NCBI GenBank assembly: GCA_963693315.1
Contig: OY856188.1
Location: forward strand, 251,821,905 to 251,885,904
Length of the DNA stretch: 64,000 nt
Source of the DNA: Diogma glabrata
Lineage: Eukaryota; Arthropoda; Insecta; Diptera; Cylindrotomidae
Direction: 5' to 3'
Below the pieces are notes generated by a model that did not search any database, was not told the DNA's origin, and worked only from the letters and a program-made list of their open reading frames with translations. Shown here piece after piece: positions 46,897 to 57,885 of the stretch; the stretch's first letter is position 1, and every line of letters starts with the position of its first letter. The translations under genes were made by a program, and so were the position numbers.

Positions 46897-49626
46897 ACAT
46901 TATTTGTAAATAATAAAAATTATTTATACACAATTTATTCAAACTATAATTACGCAAATACAAAATTTTCAAAAATAAGAAAAAGAAAATATTTTACATA
47001 CAATTTTCTAATTATTTTATAATTCGGATTTATAATATAAAATTAAAAAAATTAATTAATTAATTTTGAATTAATTGTGAAGTATCGATGAATTTATTTT
47101 ATTTATTCGAGAAATAAAATAATTTTTTATTTATATGATATGGATGCATTTTTTTTTTTAAATTTTTACTACGCATAAAATAATTTTTTTTTAAATTTCA
47201 ATATTTGTACGAATTTAAAAAGTAAATAAAAATTAATTATTTTTAAAAGAAAGAATTCATCAGTCGTTTATTATATTTTTTTGTTCGTTCAATTCCAAAT
47301 ACTTATTTAATTTATTATATCGCTTTCATATTTTCCTTACAATATTATTTTTAAAATTAAAATTTCGAATAAATATAAATATAAAAATTTTTAACAAAAC
47401 TAAAAAAATATCGCTCCAAATTATTATTTTATTTACTAAACTCCTAATCAAACAATTTTTTTTTTTAAATTTTTCTTCTAAGACACACCTTGAAATTCTT
47501 ATGTTTTAAAATTTTTAATTTAAATAAAAACAAAAAAAAATAAAATAGCTTTAACGTATTTTTTATAAATATTTACATTTCCATATTGTAATTCATAAAT
47601 CAATTATTCGCAAAAAGTAAATTTTACAAATTCTAAAAACTAATAAAGCTTGTTTGTTTGTATTCGTTTTTGTAATCGTAAAAAACAAATAATAAAAATA
47701 GAGGATTAAGAAATTTGAAATTTAAATATTTAAACATATTTAAAAAAAAATATGCAAAAATTATAAATTTGACGAAACAGTTTGAAGAGAAGTTCAATTG
47801 TTGAGTAAACCCAAAACAAAGTGTTAGAGTAAATTAGTAACCGAAAAAATTCTCTAGACTGACATTAAGCTTTTTTATATATTAAAAATATTTTAAAATA
47901 TTTTATAAAAAGCTTTAACATTTCACATGAAATAAAACAAAATTATATTAAATATGATCAAAGCCAGGCTTCATTTACGATAAGAAGTGTTTGGTAGAAT
48001 AACAGCAAAGAGTTTTGAAAAAACAAAATTATAATTATCACAAGTACATAGTTTTGCATTTGAATTTTGTAAAAAAAAAAACAAAACTATTATAATTAAA
48101 TTATAAAACCGTATATTACAACTATTCTTATATATCTTACATTTAATTTTTTTATAGCTTTCTCGATTAAATAATTTCTCTCTTCATTGTTTCATTGATG
48201 AAATATTAACATATTTCAAAGTCAGATTTTTTATGTGATCAAATTTAATATCTTAATTTAACTATAATTCTATAAGAACTAAAATTTAAAAAAAAGTAAT
48301 ACAAATAAGAAATGAAAAAAATTAGCCACTATAACTAACGTGGTTGAAATTATGTGAAATTAAAAATATTAAATTTAAAAAAATTACAAAAATAAGACAA
48401 AACGACTATGTAACAGGAGGGAAAGGTTACCCAAAATAATTCATCAAAAGGAGTTGTTCCTAAGTCTTTACATTTTATAAAATAAAATCATCACATAAAT
48501 CTCAAAAATTTAAACATAATAAAAAAAAAATTATAAAGATTAATTCTGTGTAATGTAATGATAATTTATAAATTCTGATTTAATATATTCAAAAATTGCA
48601 TTTAAATTGAATATATTTATTTTTATATTATAAATTTGGTTGTTTAATTAATTTGATGAGATAACACATTAATATATGGATTTAATTTTAAAATATTGAT
48701 TGCATTTTTTTTTTGTTAATTTAAAATTTTTAAAAATTTATTAGCAATTAATGTATATATAATTTTATTTTATTTAGTTTTTTTAAATGCAATAAATTTG
48801 ACTACAAAATTGAACTATTATTTTCTTATTCTCCTATTTAATTTAAAAATGAATTTTACATTACACAAAAAAAATTAATCCATCAATAAAGATTAGTTAA
48901 GTAGATAAATATTTAGTGTGATAAAAGAACATATTTTAAAAAAAATTACTTTTAAATAACACATATTAAATTTAAATAATTTATTTTCATTATTTTTATA
49001 AATGATTATTACATTTAAAAATTTTCACATTTTAATTTAATATTAATTTTTATAATTTCTAAACGACTCGATGGGTTTACTTTCTACGTTGCTCATATTT
49101 GGAATGGAGCACATTTTTAATAATATGTATATAAATATTTTATATTATTTAGTAATTTCATACATTAAATTTCGCAATTTACAACATTATTATATAATAA
49201 TAATTTTAATTACATTCAATTTATATTTAATAATATATTTTTTTTTAAAAATTTTAATAGATATAACATTTATATAATATATTTAATATATTATTTATTA
49301 TGAATATTGCTATTAAATATATTTTTTTTTATTTATTATAATTTTTTTTAATTTTGTACCATCGGCGCTCGCTATACGCCACGTTTTACAAAAACAATAA
49401 AAATCACTATCACAGTAAAAAAAGACGAAGACATATTTTTAATTTGTGTTTCTTATAAAAAAATTGATAATTATAATTAATTATTTTTAATAAATATCTC
49501 CACGTCATGTCAACATTATAATTAAAAATTACTCATTCTTAATTTTTTTTAACATCATTAATCCGATATATAAAAAATTGTAATTATTATAATATAATGA
49601 AAAATTAAATAACAAACAAAAATTCA
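46897..49626. other. Very AT-rich DNA downstream of the HIF-alpha gene
   Basis: Long A/T tracts and AT microsatellite-like runs fill the stretch. No gene, RNA or organised repeat was recognised. Part may be 3' untranslated region if a later poly(A) site than 49627 is used. Confidence 0.5.
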
Positions 49627-49632
49627 TTTATT
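49627..49632 (-). terminator. sima: Candidate poly(A) signal of HIF-alpha
   Basis: On the minus strand AATAAA lies 38 bases after the HIF-alpha stop codon. It is the first such hexamer there, but AT-rich DNA makes chance matches common, and a more distal site is possible. Confidence 0.4.
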
Positions 49633-49670
49633 TACAAAAATATAATAAATAAAAATTAATTAGAAACTAA

Positions 49671-50212
49671 TTAAGCTTTCGCTGCTTTTTTGGGACGCAT
49701 TGGAACAAAACATACATAACCTGCACTTACATCACATCCGCTTACTAATAAGTTCATTAGAACCGAATTTGATGATGGTTGTTGTAAATTGTTTAAATGA
49801 CTTTGTCCTCCACTATCCAAATTCCATCTTTGTTCAGTTTTACAATCATGCTTCGAACGACTTCGATTATTTGGCGATGGTGTCGGCGCCATTAGTTGTT
49901 GCAGCAATTGAGGTGATGTTTGTGGTTCACACGATTTTACTCGTTTTGTATTATTAGATTCTAGAGATGGAATATTTGAACGTTTGTGATGGTTTAAAAT
50001 ACGATCAGTTTTTTTATGAAGTTGATGTGGTGATGGACTTGTTTGCAGCAGAGGTGGTGGAGATGCTTGTAAGGACGATGTTGTTAAGGGTATATTATTA
50101 TTGTTATTATTATTATTATTATTAATAATATTCATTTTGAAAGGTAAACAGGAATTTGTTGTATTTATTTGAAGGAATTCGTTAATCGTCCACGTTGGAT
50201 CTAAATTTGTAC
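49671..50212 (-). CDS. sima: HIF-alpha, last coding exon
   Basis: This is the final coding exon of the hypoxia-inducible factor alpha subunit. The acceptor is ttacag ending at 50213. The first two bases complete a Cys codon split with the previous exon, giving FNKS-C-TNLDPTWTINEFLQ across the junction. The exon codes 179 residues and stops with TAA at 49671-49673. It begins with a conserved-looking TNLDPTWTINEFL block. A poly-Asn run and a low-complexity Pro/Ser/Gln region with a basic patch (HHKR, NTKRVK) follow. It closes with SVLMNLLVSGCDVSAGYVCF and a basic tail, MRPKKAAKA. The CDVSAG stretch sits where human HIF-1 alpha has CEVNAP, the C-terminal activation domain. The Asn hydroxylated there by FIH is Ser here (codon 49725-49727). 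Confidence 0.87.
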
Positions 50213-50421
50213 CTGTAATTTTATATTAAAAAATATATATCCAAGAAAAAGACAAACTACCGAAAACATAAAATAAAATAAGTTTTAAGAGTCTTCTCTC
50301 CAATTCTTTTAGTATAGTTTTATATTTATTTAGTTTTTTAATCTTTTGGTATCGTAGAAAACCGAAATAAAATTTAATATTCTGATTGAAAGTTTAAATT
50401 ATCAGAACCAAATTATTGTAT

Positions 50422-50990
50422 CTGGGCCTGAGTCCCTGAACCAACGCCAATTTCATTTGATGATTACCACATTTTTTATACTTCGTGAGGCGCCTGTCCT
50501 TCTTAACGAGTCCGAAAACTTTTGTTCTGTCATTTTCCTCAAATCAGCCGCTTTTCCATTCGGCAAGCTCTGAAAAATGCCGATTTCGCGATCTTTTAAA
50601 TTTGCTACCACAATTTTTTTTAACTGTGGGGGTTCACAATTTGTTTTAGAGCACGTGTAAGCTTGTCCGATCAAAATGTGTCTGCTATTGTCGAGTCCGA
50701 CAGCTGACAATTTGGTATGTTTGGGTTGTCGGACTAGACAATAGCAGACAAATTTTTTACGATCAAGGTTACCCTCGTGTTCTAAAACAAATTTCCAACC
50801 CCCATAGTTAAAAAAAAAATTACAAGATCCCGGGCAGTCAGCATTTTTCGGATCTTGCCGAACGAAAAAGCGGCCAAATCGAGAAAAATGGCAGAACAAA
50901 AGTTTTCGGACTCGTAAAGGACAGGCGTCTCATGAAGTATAAAATATGTGGTAAAATTCACATGAAATCGGCATGGACCCAGGGGCTAGT
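50422..50990. mobile_element. ~570-bp foldback element in a HIF-alpha intron
   Basis: Two arms of about 285 bases form one long imperfect inverted repeat around a ~25-base loop near 50712. The outer ends are ggcctgagtcc (left) and ggacccagggg (right). Inner matching blocks include gtccgaaaacttttgttctg, gtgggggtt, and ctgctattgtc facing gacaatagcag. A 148-codon frame on the minus strand is a by-product. The element lies in the 1071-bp intron between the last two coding exons, so its transcript would fold into a long hairpin inside the pre-mRNA. A fragment lies at 10804-10918. The family is unnamed here; no clear target duplication was found. Confidence 0.85.
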
Positions 50991-51283
50991 AGAGGAAATA
51001 AAATTACTAAGAATTCGGTTATAAGTGATGAAACATCAAATAAAATTTCCGACAGAGCTTTTGAGTAGCAGTAGTAGTTTCAAAAATTACGTTTACCGAA
51101 TTGAAAGATTGGCCGATTCAAACGTTGCCAAGTATTTTAAATAGATGAAACAATCAATTTTTATTTCGAAATTTTAATTGACTTCAAAAACTTAATTTTA
51201 ATATTTTGCTTATTTATTTTATATTTTCGTAATTGTTATTAATAATAAACAATCCGTCGTTTAAAAATAAGAAATATACTTAC

Positions 51284-51857
51284 AACTTTTGTTAAACACT
51301 TGTCCCAAATAATCATTCGGGTTGACTAAGTTTTCATTGCTATTATTATTAGAAGAATTGTTTGAAATAGTATTTTTGTTATTATTAAAACTGCTTCCAC
51401 CACCTTGATCAATAAGATTTTTTTTTCGAGTTTCTTGCTCTTGAATTATATGATTTGAATCCGAAATTTGATTGCTAATATTTAATTGTATTTGTTGATG
51501 ATTATTCGGTTGCTGTTGATGTAACTGATGCTGTTGGGTTTGTGTAATATTTGTAGCATTACCACACAGCAATGCAGCTAAGCTCGAATCAATATTTTTT
51601 TCTGTTTTAACGTTAGCAACTATATGATTAACTGGTTTAACTTCCTTGTGCAGACTTAATCCTTCAGGAAATGCTCCCCACATTAAATCATCTGATAATA
51701 ATAATGGTAAATCTTCAGCTTCATTCATTGGAATATATGGAGCGCGCATAGACAACTCTAAATCATCTTCTATATTCATTGTCATGAACGTTATATCTTC
51801 TTCGGGTAATGAACCATCTGGACTGCATAAGGATGGTAAACTACTTCCAGCTGGACT
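51284..51857 (-). CDS. sima: HIF-alpha exon with C-terminal degradation motif
   Basis: This exon runs from the acceptor ttttag (ending 51858) to the donor T|GTAAGTAT at 51284/51283, coding 191 residues plus one base. It carries the C-terminal oxygen-dependent degradation motif, ELSMRAPYIPMNEAEDLPLL. Its Pro (codon 51738-51740) aligns with human Pro564, the target of PHD prolyl hydroxylases that leads to VHL-dependent turnover. The usual Leu of LAP is Arg here (RAP). The acidic DDLMWGAFPEG block follows. A VKTE tetrapeptide fits the sumoylation consensus. The rest is Gln/His-rich (HQLHQQQPNNHQQ) and Asn/Ser-rich low complexity. Phase and splice sites join cleanly to both neighbours. Confidence 0.9.
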
Positions 51858-52507
51858 CTAAAAGTTTTTATTTTTTTTTATTGATTCATAACAAAAAAAA
51901 CAAATACTCCATTGGAATTAATTAATCAAATATTCAAAACTCTATCAATTAGATTAAACTTTGTATAATTTTTTTTACGTTAAGTGTAATTAAATATATT
52001 TTTTTTTGTTTAAAGAAAACTATAAAACTAATCAACATGATAAAATATGACAGTAAAATTGTGAAATTACATAAAACAATATTGACCTAAATATTTTTAA
52101 TTGTTTTAAGTGTAACAAGAACTGCTCGAATCGTTACTGTTTAATTGCACGAAATTATAGTGTACATATATATATATATTTCCATAGCCACCATTAAAAT
52201 ATTGGTTTTTACCTGTATGCACAGTGCACACACAAATTCCTATCAATTAATCAATTATCTAATTGACTTATTAAATTTAATAATTGAACAAATCTGTCAT
52301 TTAGATTTAAAATTGAATTAATTAACAGTTTAAAATTAATTAAATATAAAAATTATTTGAGTAGAAAATATCATATAATTTTGATAATTAAATTTAAGAG
52401 GTAAAAAAAATTAATAACAATAATTTAACATGATAGAGTTTCATTGGAATTTGATTTTTGTTTTTTGAAGTTTTTGTTTAATTTTATTTTTTATTTCGTT
52501 AAAATAC

Positions 52508-52773
52508 CTTTGATAAACCTGGTGATAATAAATTTGGTGTTCCACTGGCATCACTTGATTCATCTCTATAACTTATAAATGGATCAGTATTATTTGCTTT
52601 ACTACTATGTGAATCCAATGAATTTATATCATCTGATAATAGAGCACAGTAGCTGTCTGGTAACATTAAATCAAACATATCAGTAAAAAATGGTGTTGAT
52701 TCGTCTAATGGTATACACGCATCTCCCGCAGATGGTGCCAATTGTGTTAAATCGTCTGGCTCATCTTTCAACA
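52508..52773 (-). CDS. sima: HIF-alpha exon with N-terminal degradation motif
   Basis: This exon starts after attatag with TG, completing a codon from an upstream exon, and ends AAG|GTATTT at 52508/52507. It codes 88 full residues. It opens LKDEPDDLTQLAPSAGDACI, matching the N-terminal degradation motif of HIF-alpha. The LxxLAP sequence is complete; its Pro (codon 52733-52735) aligns with human Pro402. A hydrophobic-acidic stretch, FFTDMFDLMLPDSYCALLSD, follows and could act in transactivation. An ATG at 52787-52789 lies before the acceptor and is intronic. The bHLH and PAS exons were not found up to base 64000, so the gene continues beyond the window. Confidence 0.9.
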
Positions 52774-53499
52774 CTATAATACAATACATTGTATGTAAAG
52801 TTAATTAATTTGTTTTTTTTATATAATTTTTATGAGAAAAAGATACAAAATTTTATTGTTTATTGTTTATAATTAAATTATATAATTAAATTATTGGAAT
52901 CTTATTTGATTTTTCAGCTATTAAATTGTTTTGGTTGATTTATACTATACAAAATTAAAATATAAAGATAGTGTGTCCAATTATTTAAATGTTGATTTTT
53001 CTAAATGTAGTTATTTTGCTGATTGAAAGCAAAATGTCTATAAATATTTTGACCGATTTGTAGTAATTGTGTCACAACTCACATGTATGAAACAAATACA
53101 TCTTTTTAAAAAAAATAGTTATACACAAAAAAATTATATGACATACTAAGATGGAAAATGTTTAACGCAATCAGTTACTAAAAAAATTAAAAGTAAATGA
53201 AAAACAAATATTTGGTATTTTTGTTCTAATTCTAACTGTAATATCTATTCTAACTCAATATTTTGTTCTAATTCTACAATTTACAAATAACAAATACAGT
53301 AAAATCCCAATTATCCGGAATGCTCGGGGATTAAAGCATGTATATGAAATTTTAGGACGATTTTATGTTATGCTTCAAATAAATAAAATACTAGAAACTT
53401 ATTTTTTGCATGAATTGTATAAAAAGTTCAATTCGGCTTCCTCATTTGCGGGAGCGGATTGCATAGTTTACTCCTTATAGGGAGTAACATTTAACACCG
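52774..53499. other. HIF-alpha intron, unassigned part
   Basis: AT-rich intronic DNA with no recognised element or exon before the first retrotransposon relic. Confidence 0.55.
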
Positions 53500-55860
53500 A
53501 TTTAATACATAGTGCTGGCAGTGCATGAGATGTGTGAATGCGTCGCTACTCATAATGTGTCATCCTGTGTGCACAGGAGGTCTACAGAGTGAGTGGAATT
53601 GCAACTGGTCTGGGAATAAACAGTCCAGTACTGAAAATGGAGATAAGAGCATACCTGCCCACATAAGTTTTCACAACACCAGTATAAAAACTATAACGCT
53701 CTCACAATTCACAAATTCTCACTGTGTCTGTGTAGAGGTCAGATACCCTGGTGGAGCGTTTTATCTAGTGAGTCTTTTGTCAGTTTCGGGAGCTTATCGA
53801 GAACCATTTAAATAAACTCGATATGATACTAAGTCATATAAAAGGTCTAATAGTAATTGTCGGTGACTTTAACGCTTGATCTAAAATTTGGTTCAACTGT
53901 ATCATTGACAGCAGGGATCATAAACTTGAAAATTTCATCTAACGATAGAGTTTTTTGTGGTGAATCTGGGCATCTAAGCACATATGCATACAACGGCGAG
54001 TCGTCAGTAGACGTCGCATAATATGATAAAACGTATAAAACACTGAAAAGTTCATGAGGGCTGGACCGCCAGTGATATCGTGCTATCTCGTTTAATATAA
54101 CTGATTCTGAGAGCTGTTCTGTCCACGTTTCTCGTGCTAGTAATAATAATACCAATAGGTTCAAAGTCAATGCTACCAACTGGGAACTCTTAAATCTAAA
54201 TCTAGTACTAAATATTAAGCAAGATGCTATACCGCGCAAATCAAACTGCAACCAAACAAATGGGTCAACGTGATCTAACTAAATTCAAAAGTTATGTAAA
54301 CCAGGTTAGAAGAAAATACCAGAAAGAACTTAATCCAGATCTGACGCTGCAAAAGCAGGCTGCTTACAGGGCTGCTTACATTAGAAACATATACATGCAA
54401 AAGTTTCATACAACTAAAAGACCTTCATGAAACATGTTGGCCTTAAAGATTTATGGGGCTTGATTTATAAATATCAGACAGGAAAACTTGCACAACTTAG
54501 AGTGTATGGAACTGTCTCTTCGAACGGAAACAATATGCAATCATGGAGGACCTCTAGGAAGGTATTGGTTGGCACCTCGCTACCAAATGATGTAGAAGAA
54601 TCACATGAGCATGCTGAGATCAGTAGGATAGCGCAGCTATATCAAGATGCTTCAGAGTTCACAGTCGATGACCTTGAGGAGACTGTAATTAGTGTGAAAT
54701 GTAGTAGGCCTCCTGGCCTAGATTTAAGCCTCTTGGTCTTTGGGACCCCACATCTTATAGACCAATCATGCTTCTTTCAGTTCTGGGTAAAATTTAGAGA
54801 TAGTAATAAACAATAGACTGTCGAATTGTATTGATTTGAATGGTAGGTTGACGGATAAGCAGTAGGCTTTAGATCGGGTCGCTCTACCAAAGACGCAGTT
54901 TGCAAACTAATAAAAATTGTCCAGTCAACCGATGAAAAATACAAGTGTCATGATTTACCTAACAGGACTCAGTTATCCCGCTAACTAATCCCCATAGATT
55001 TCTAAAAAAATATCTTAACACAACAAAGGCAATAATTAAGGATGATCTTGATTCAGTGGAAAAGACTATTACAAGAGGAGCCCTGCAAGGGTCTGTTCTT
55101 GGTCCAACTCTTTAATGCTAGTATGATAGATGGAGTCTCAGAAGTTGCGTACGCTGATGATAAGGTAATTGTGATAGTTGAAAATTCGAGAAAAGTGACC
55201 TCTTGGTGCAGAAGAAAGAAGTTAAGCTTGTCAGTGCAAAAAAAACTGTTATTCTACAGCTAAAGAGCAAGTACGACGGAGCAAGGCCACCAAGCGTTTA
55301 AGCAAATGGCATTCAATCAAAATGGTCAGCTCAAAAAGATACCTTGGTGTTGATTTGGATGAGAGGTTGGGTATCTTAAGTCATATAATACGGTTATGCT
55401 AGAAATCTATGTCCCTCTTCTACAGTTTCAAAAGGTTATCACACGAATGGATGGGGTCTTGATAGAACTACATTGCATCCAGTTTATAAGATTGTAGTGG
55501 AATCTATTTTAAAGTACTGCTCAGCTGGTTGGTATGGGCAGACCAACGTTAAGCATAATGCACAGTTATTAAGCGCTCCAAAAATATGCTGATATGCATG
55601 AGCCGAGGTTATAGATCCATCTTTGTAATCTCGACTCAGGTCATTGCGGACACAATCCCTGTAGACCTTCTTCTAAAGGACAAGATTGAATAATACAACC
55701 GTGATGTTAACAGCAGAGTTGAAAGAAAACGAATACAAAAGGGAATGCACCAGAAGACCCTCAAGGAATGAAATGCACGTTGAGAGGTCTCAGATACGGG
55801 AAAACCTACGTATCTCTTCATTAGCTATGCAACTTTTGCTTTAGGCTGATCATAAATAAT
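53500..55860 (+). pseudogene. LOA/R1-like non-LTR retrotransposon, degraded
   Basis: This plus-strand element retains the end of an endonuclease and most of a reverse transcriptase, with many frameshifts. Blocks are CVEVRYPGGAFYLVSL (~53725), LIVIVGDFNA (~53845), VHVSRAS and VNATNWELLNLNLV (~54120-54210), then DLWGLIYKYQTGKLAQLRVY (~54440-54510). These are followed by VISVKCSRPPGLDL (~54690, usually KAPGxDG), GFRSGRSTKDAVCKLIKIVQ (~54870), GALQGSVLGP (~55078), VAYADDKVIVIVEN (~55145, catalytic YADD present) and GYRSIFVISTQVIADTIPVD (~55610). RNase H was not seen. It lies in the large HIF-alpha intron on the opposite strand to the gene. Confidence 0.83.
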
Positions 55861-57062
55861 ATTAATGCGTTTAAAATATTTTGCCGTGAAGCTCATTAAC
55901 TGGTGCGAGAAAGAAATCAGGTGTAACCCTTCAGGTTGGACTTCTTTCTGATATATTTCTAAATAGTAGAGCAAACAGCTATTCTGTATGCAAGCCATTA
56001 ATTTTCTCGTCGGTTAGGGATGGAAATGAGCAACTAATTTTAATTTTGACTTAGCAAAAAGTTAATTAATTTACTTCTGAAGCCAAATAAACGTTTTAGA
56101 CATAGTTACCTCGGCCGATCGATGGTTGAGCTCATGCAAATTCTGTAAAAGTTTTTGAACTAGGAACAGAGGTACTTGCAATTAATATCTATGGTGGTTG
56201 AGTAAACCTACCTCATCAGATTCAAGATTCATGACGAAAGTCAGAGAAAGAATTAAAGATATAACTCTAGGTTCTAGGATGTTGGGAATATCGGATACAC
56301 TAGAATATCAGGTTACTACTGATGCCAGGTCACGTTCGGAGTTTCCAGTCGAACTTAAGTAATGTGATTTGGAGTCCGACAGCAAATCTTAGAAGTCAAT
56401 AGTTACTATCACATCAGATATCTACTAATCTGACACTACTTAACTGAACGATCCTCAATCAGTGTCGACCAATACAACATTTTCTCTAGCTATGTTCTTG
56501 ACATAAATAAAAAACGTTACACAGAAAAAGAAATGTCAAGCTGAATAGCGACACTTCTACACTTTGTCACTCAAATAGTAAAAGGATGGGAAGCTAAATT
56601 TGCTCAAGTGTGACACGAGATGTTTGCAGGCTCAAAAAAAATCGATTTGATTTTCACGGAAGCAAGTTCATCCATCATGGGCTAATAGCCCCCAGCTGTA
56701 TAGAATCAAGAAAATTCAAACTACTTATGTATGCTAAAATAATAATCTTTATTGATTATTTCCAACCAATTAGCAATCATTGTCCTTAGGTAAATTACAG
56801 TCATATATGTATGGATATTAGACTACATTATTGGCATTTGAATTATTACGTATTTTTGTGAGCAATTAAACTCAATATATTTGGATTTTTCTCAAAGAAA
56901 GACTCCACGAACCTAACGAATACTTCTCTTTTACGTATTTCGAACTGGATTCAAATCTTCGATGACTATTTTGAAGGTGATACTATATTATTAATTATTT
57001 TACTAAGTTGAATTTCTTCACTGATATCTGGTCTTTCCTTTTCATATAGAAATGTTTATTCA
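55861..57062. other. Intronic DNA, probably decayed retroelement sequence
   Basis: Base composition is closer to the retroelements than to AT-rich spacer, but no motif is readable. It may hold the eroded 3' end of the preceding element and the eroded start of the next. Confidence 0.35.
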
Positions 57063-57545
57063 TTGGATCTCGGAATCTGGATTCTCGGATCTGGGAATAT
57101 TTGTATTATAGTCAACATCCTAAGTGCAAAGTATTATTTAATGCTTCCAATCAATGTGAAATCGATTACTGACACTTGGTTATTGTTACATATGCATGCA
57201 TATTTGAGAACATATGGAAATTTATCTACTAAGAACTTTTGTGGGCTCGTGTCTGTCGTACCTAAAGTGGAAGTCGGTAAACATATATTTGTGACGAATA
57301 TGGGGAATGACATTCTGATTCCTGACAAGATTACCGTCTTTCTTCCAAAGCGGGCTGGGCAGACCAGGGAGAAATATCTCGCTCTGCTAGATGGGCGAAA
57401 CGCCGGCTTAATTATTAAGGAGTGAACGCTATCAGGAAGTCAGGATAAGAGCACAAGCCAACTCCTGACGACACTGGCGTCAGGCTGGCTAACGGGCAAC
57501 GACAGCCTTATCGGGAGTGGGGAATACCCTCAACTACCGGTTTGG
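57063..57545 (+). pseudogene. Retrotransposon ORF1-like remnant
   Basis: A 120-codon open frame to 57425 ends with DKITVFLPKRAGQTREKYLA, LLDGRNAGLIIKE and then a stop. The reading TLSGSQDKSTSQLLTTLASG continues in frame directly after that stop. This resembles the ORF1-type protein that precedes the polymerase frame in some arthropod LOA-like elements, where a basic-hydrophobic block is followed by an EWxxL stretch. The element at 57886 lies directly downstream on the same strand. The identification is by memory of similar proteins and position, so it is tentative. Its first 60 residues are probably chance sequence. Confidence 0.4.
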
Positions 57546-57885
57546 TAAAGTCATTGTCAATGGACCTAGAAGGGAACGGCACAAGGTACGGGGGAAAGGG
57601 AGGCTTGTGGCATCTCGGGGGAAGTATCTCAGATATCATCACAGCCCAGGAAGGCCGTAACCTTTCCGACACCCAGGGAGGTGGCAAATATGGTTTTGGA
57701 AGAGGAGGATGCTGCTGCAGAGGATTGCAGTAGTATCGAAGACTTGGGGATCCAGTAAAACACTATGTCGCGCTGGAACAAGCTGTAGCGGATGTAAACC
57801 TGGCAATCACCAAAGCGTTCGAAGGTAAAGCTGCCCAATTACTAAGCTAAAAGAGCAGAGGGACGCGTTTTAGCGGAGCAAGGAG

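Noticed and set aside
50453..50899. 148-codon minus-strand frame with Cys-rich segments
   Set aside because: It lies inside the long inverted repeat and is fully explained by translating the foldback arms; no domain is recognisable.
53847..54251. 134-codon minus-strand frame
   Set aside because: It is antisense to the endonuclease and linker of the plus-strand retroelement, whose GDFNA and NATNWELL motifs explain the sequence.
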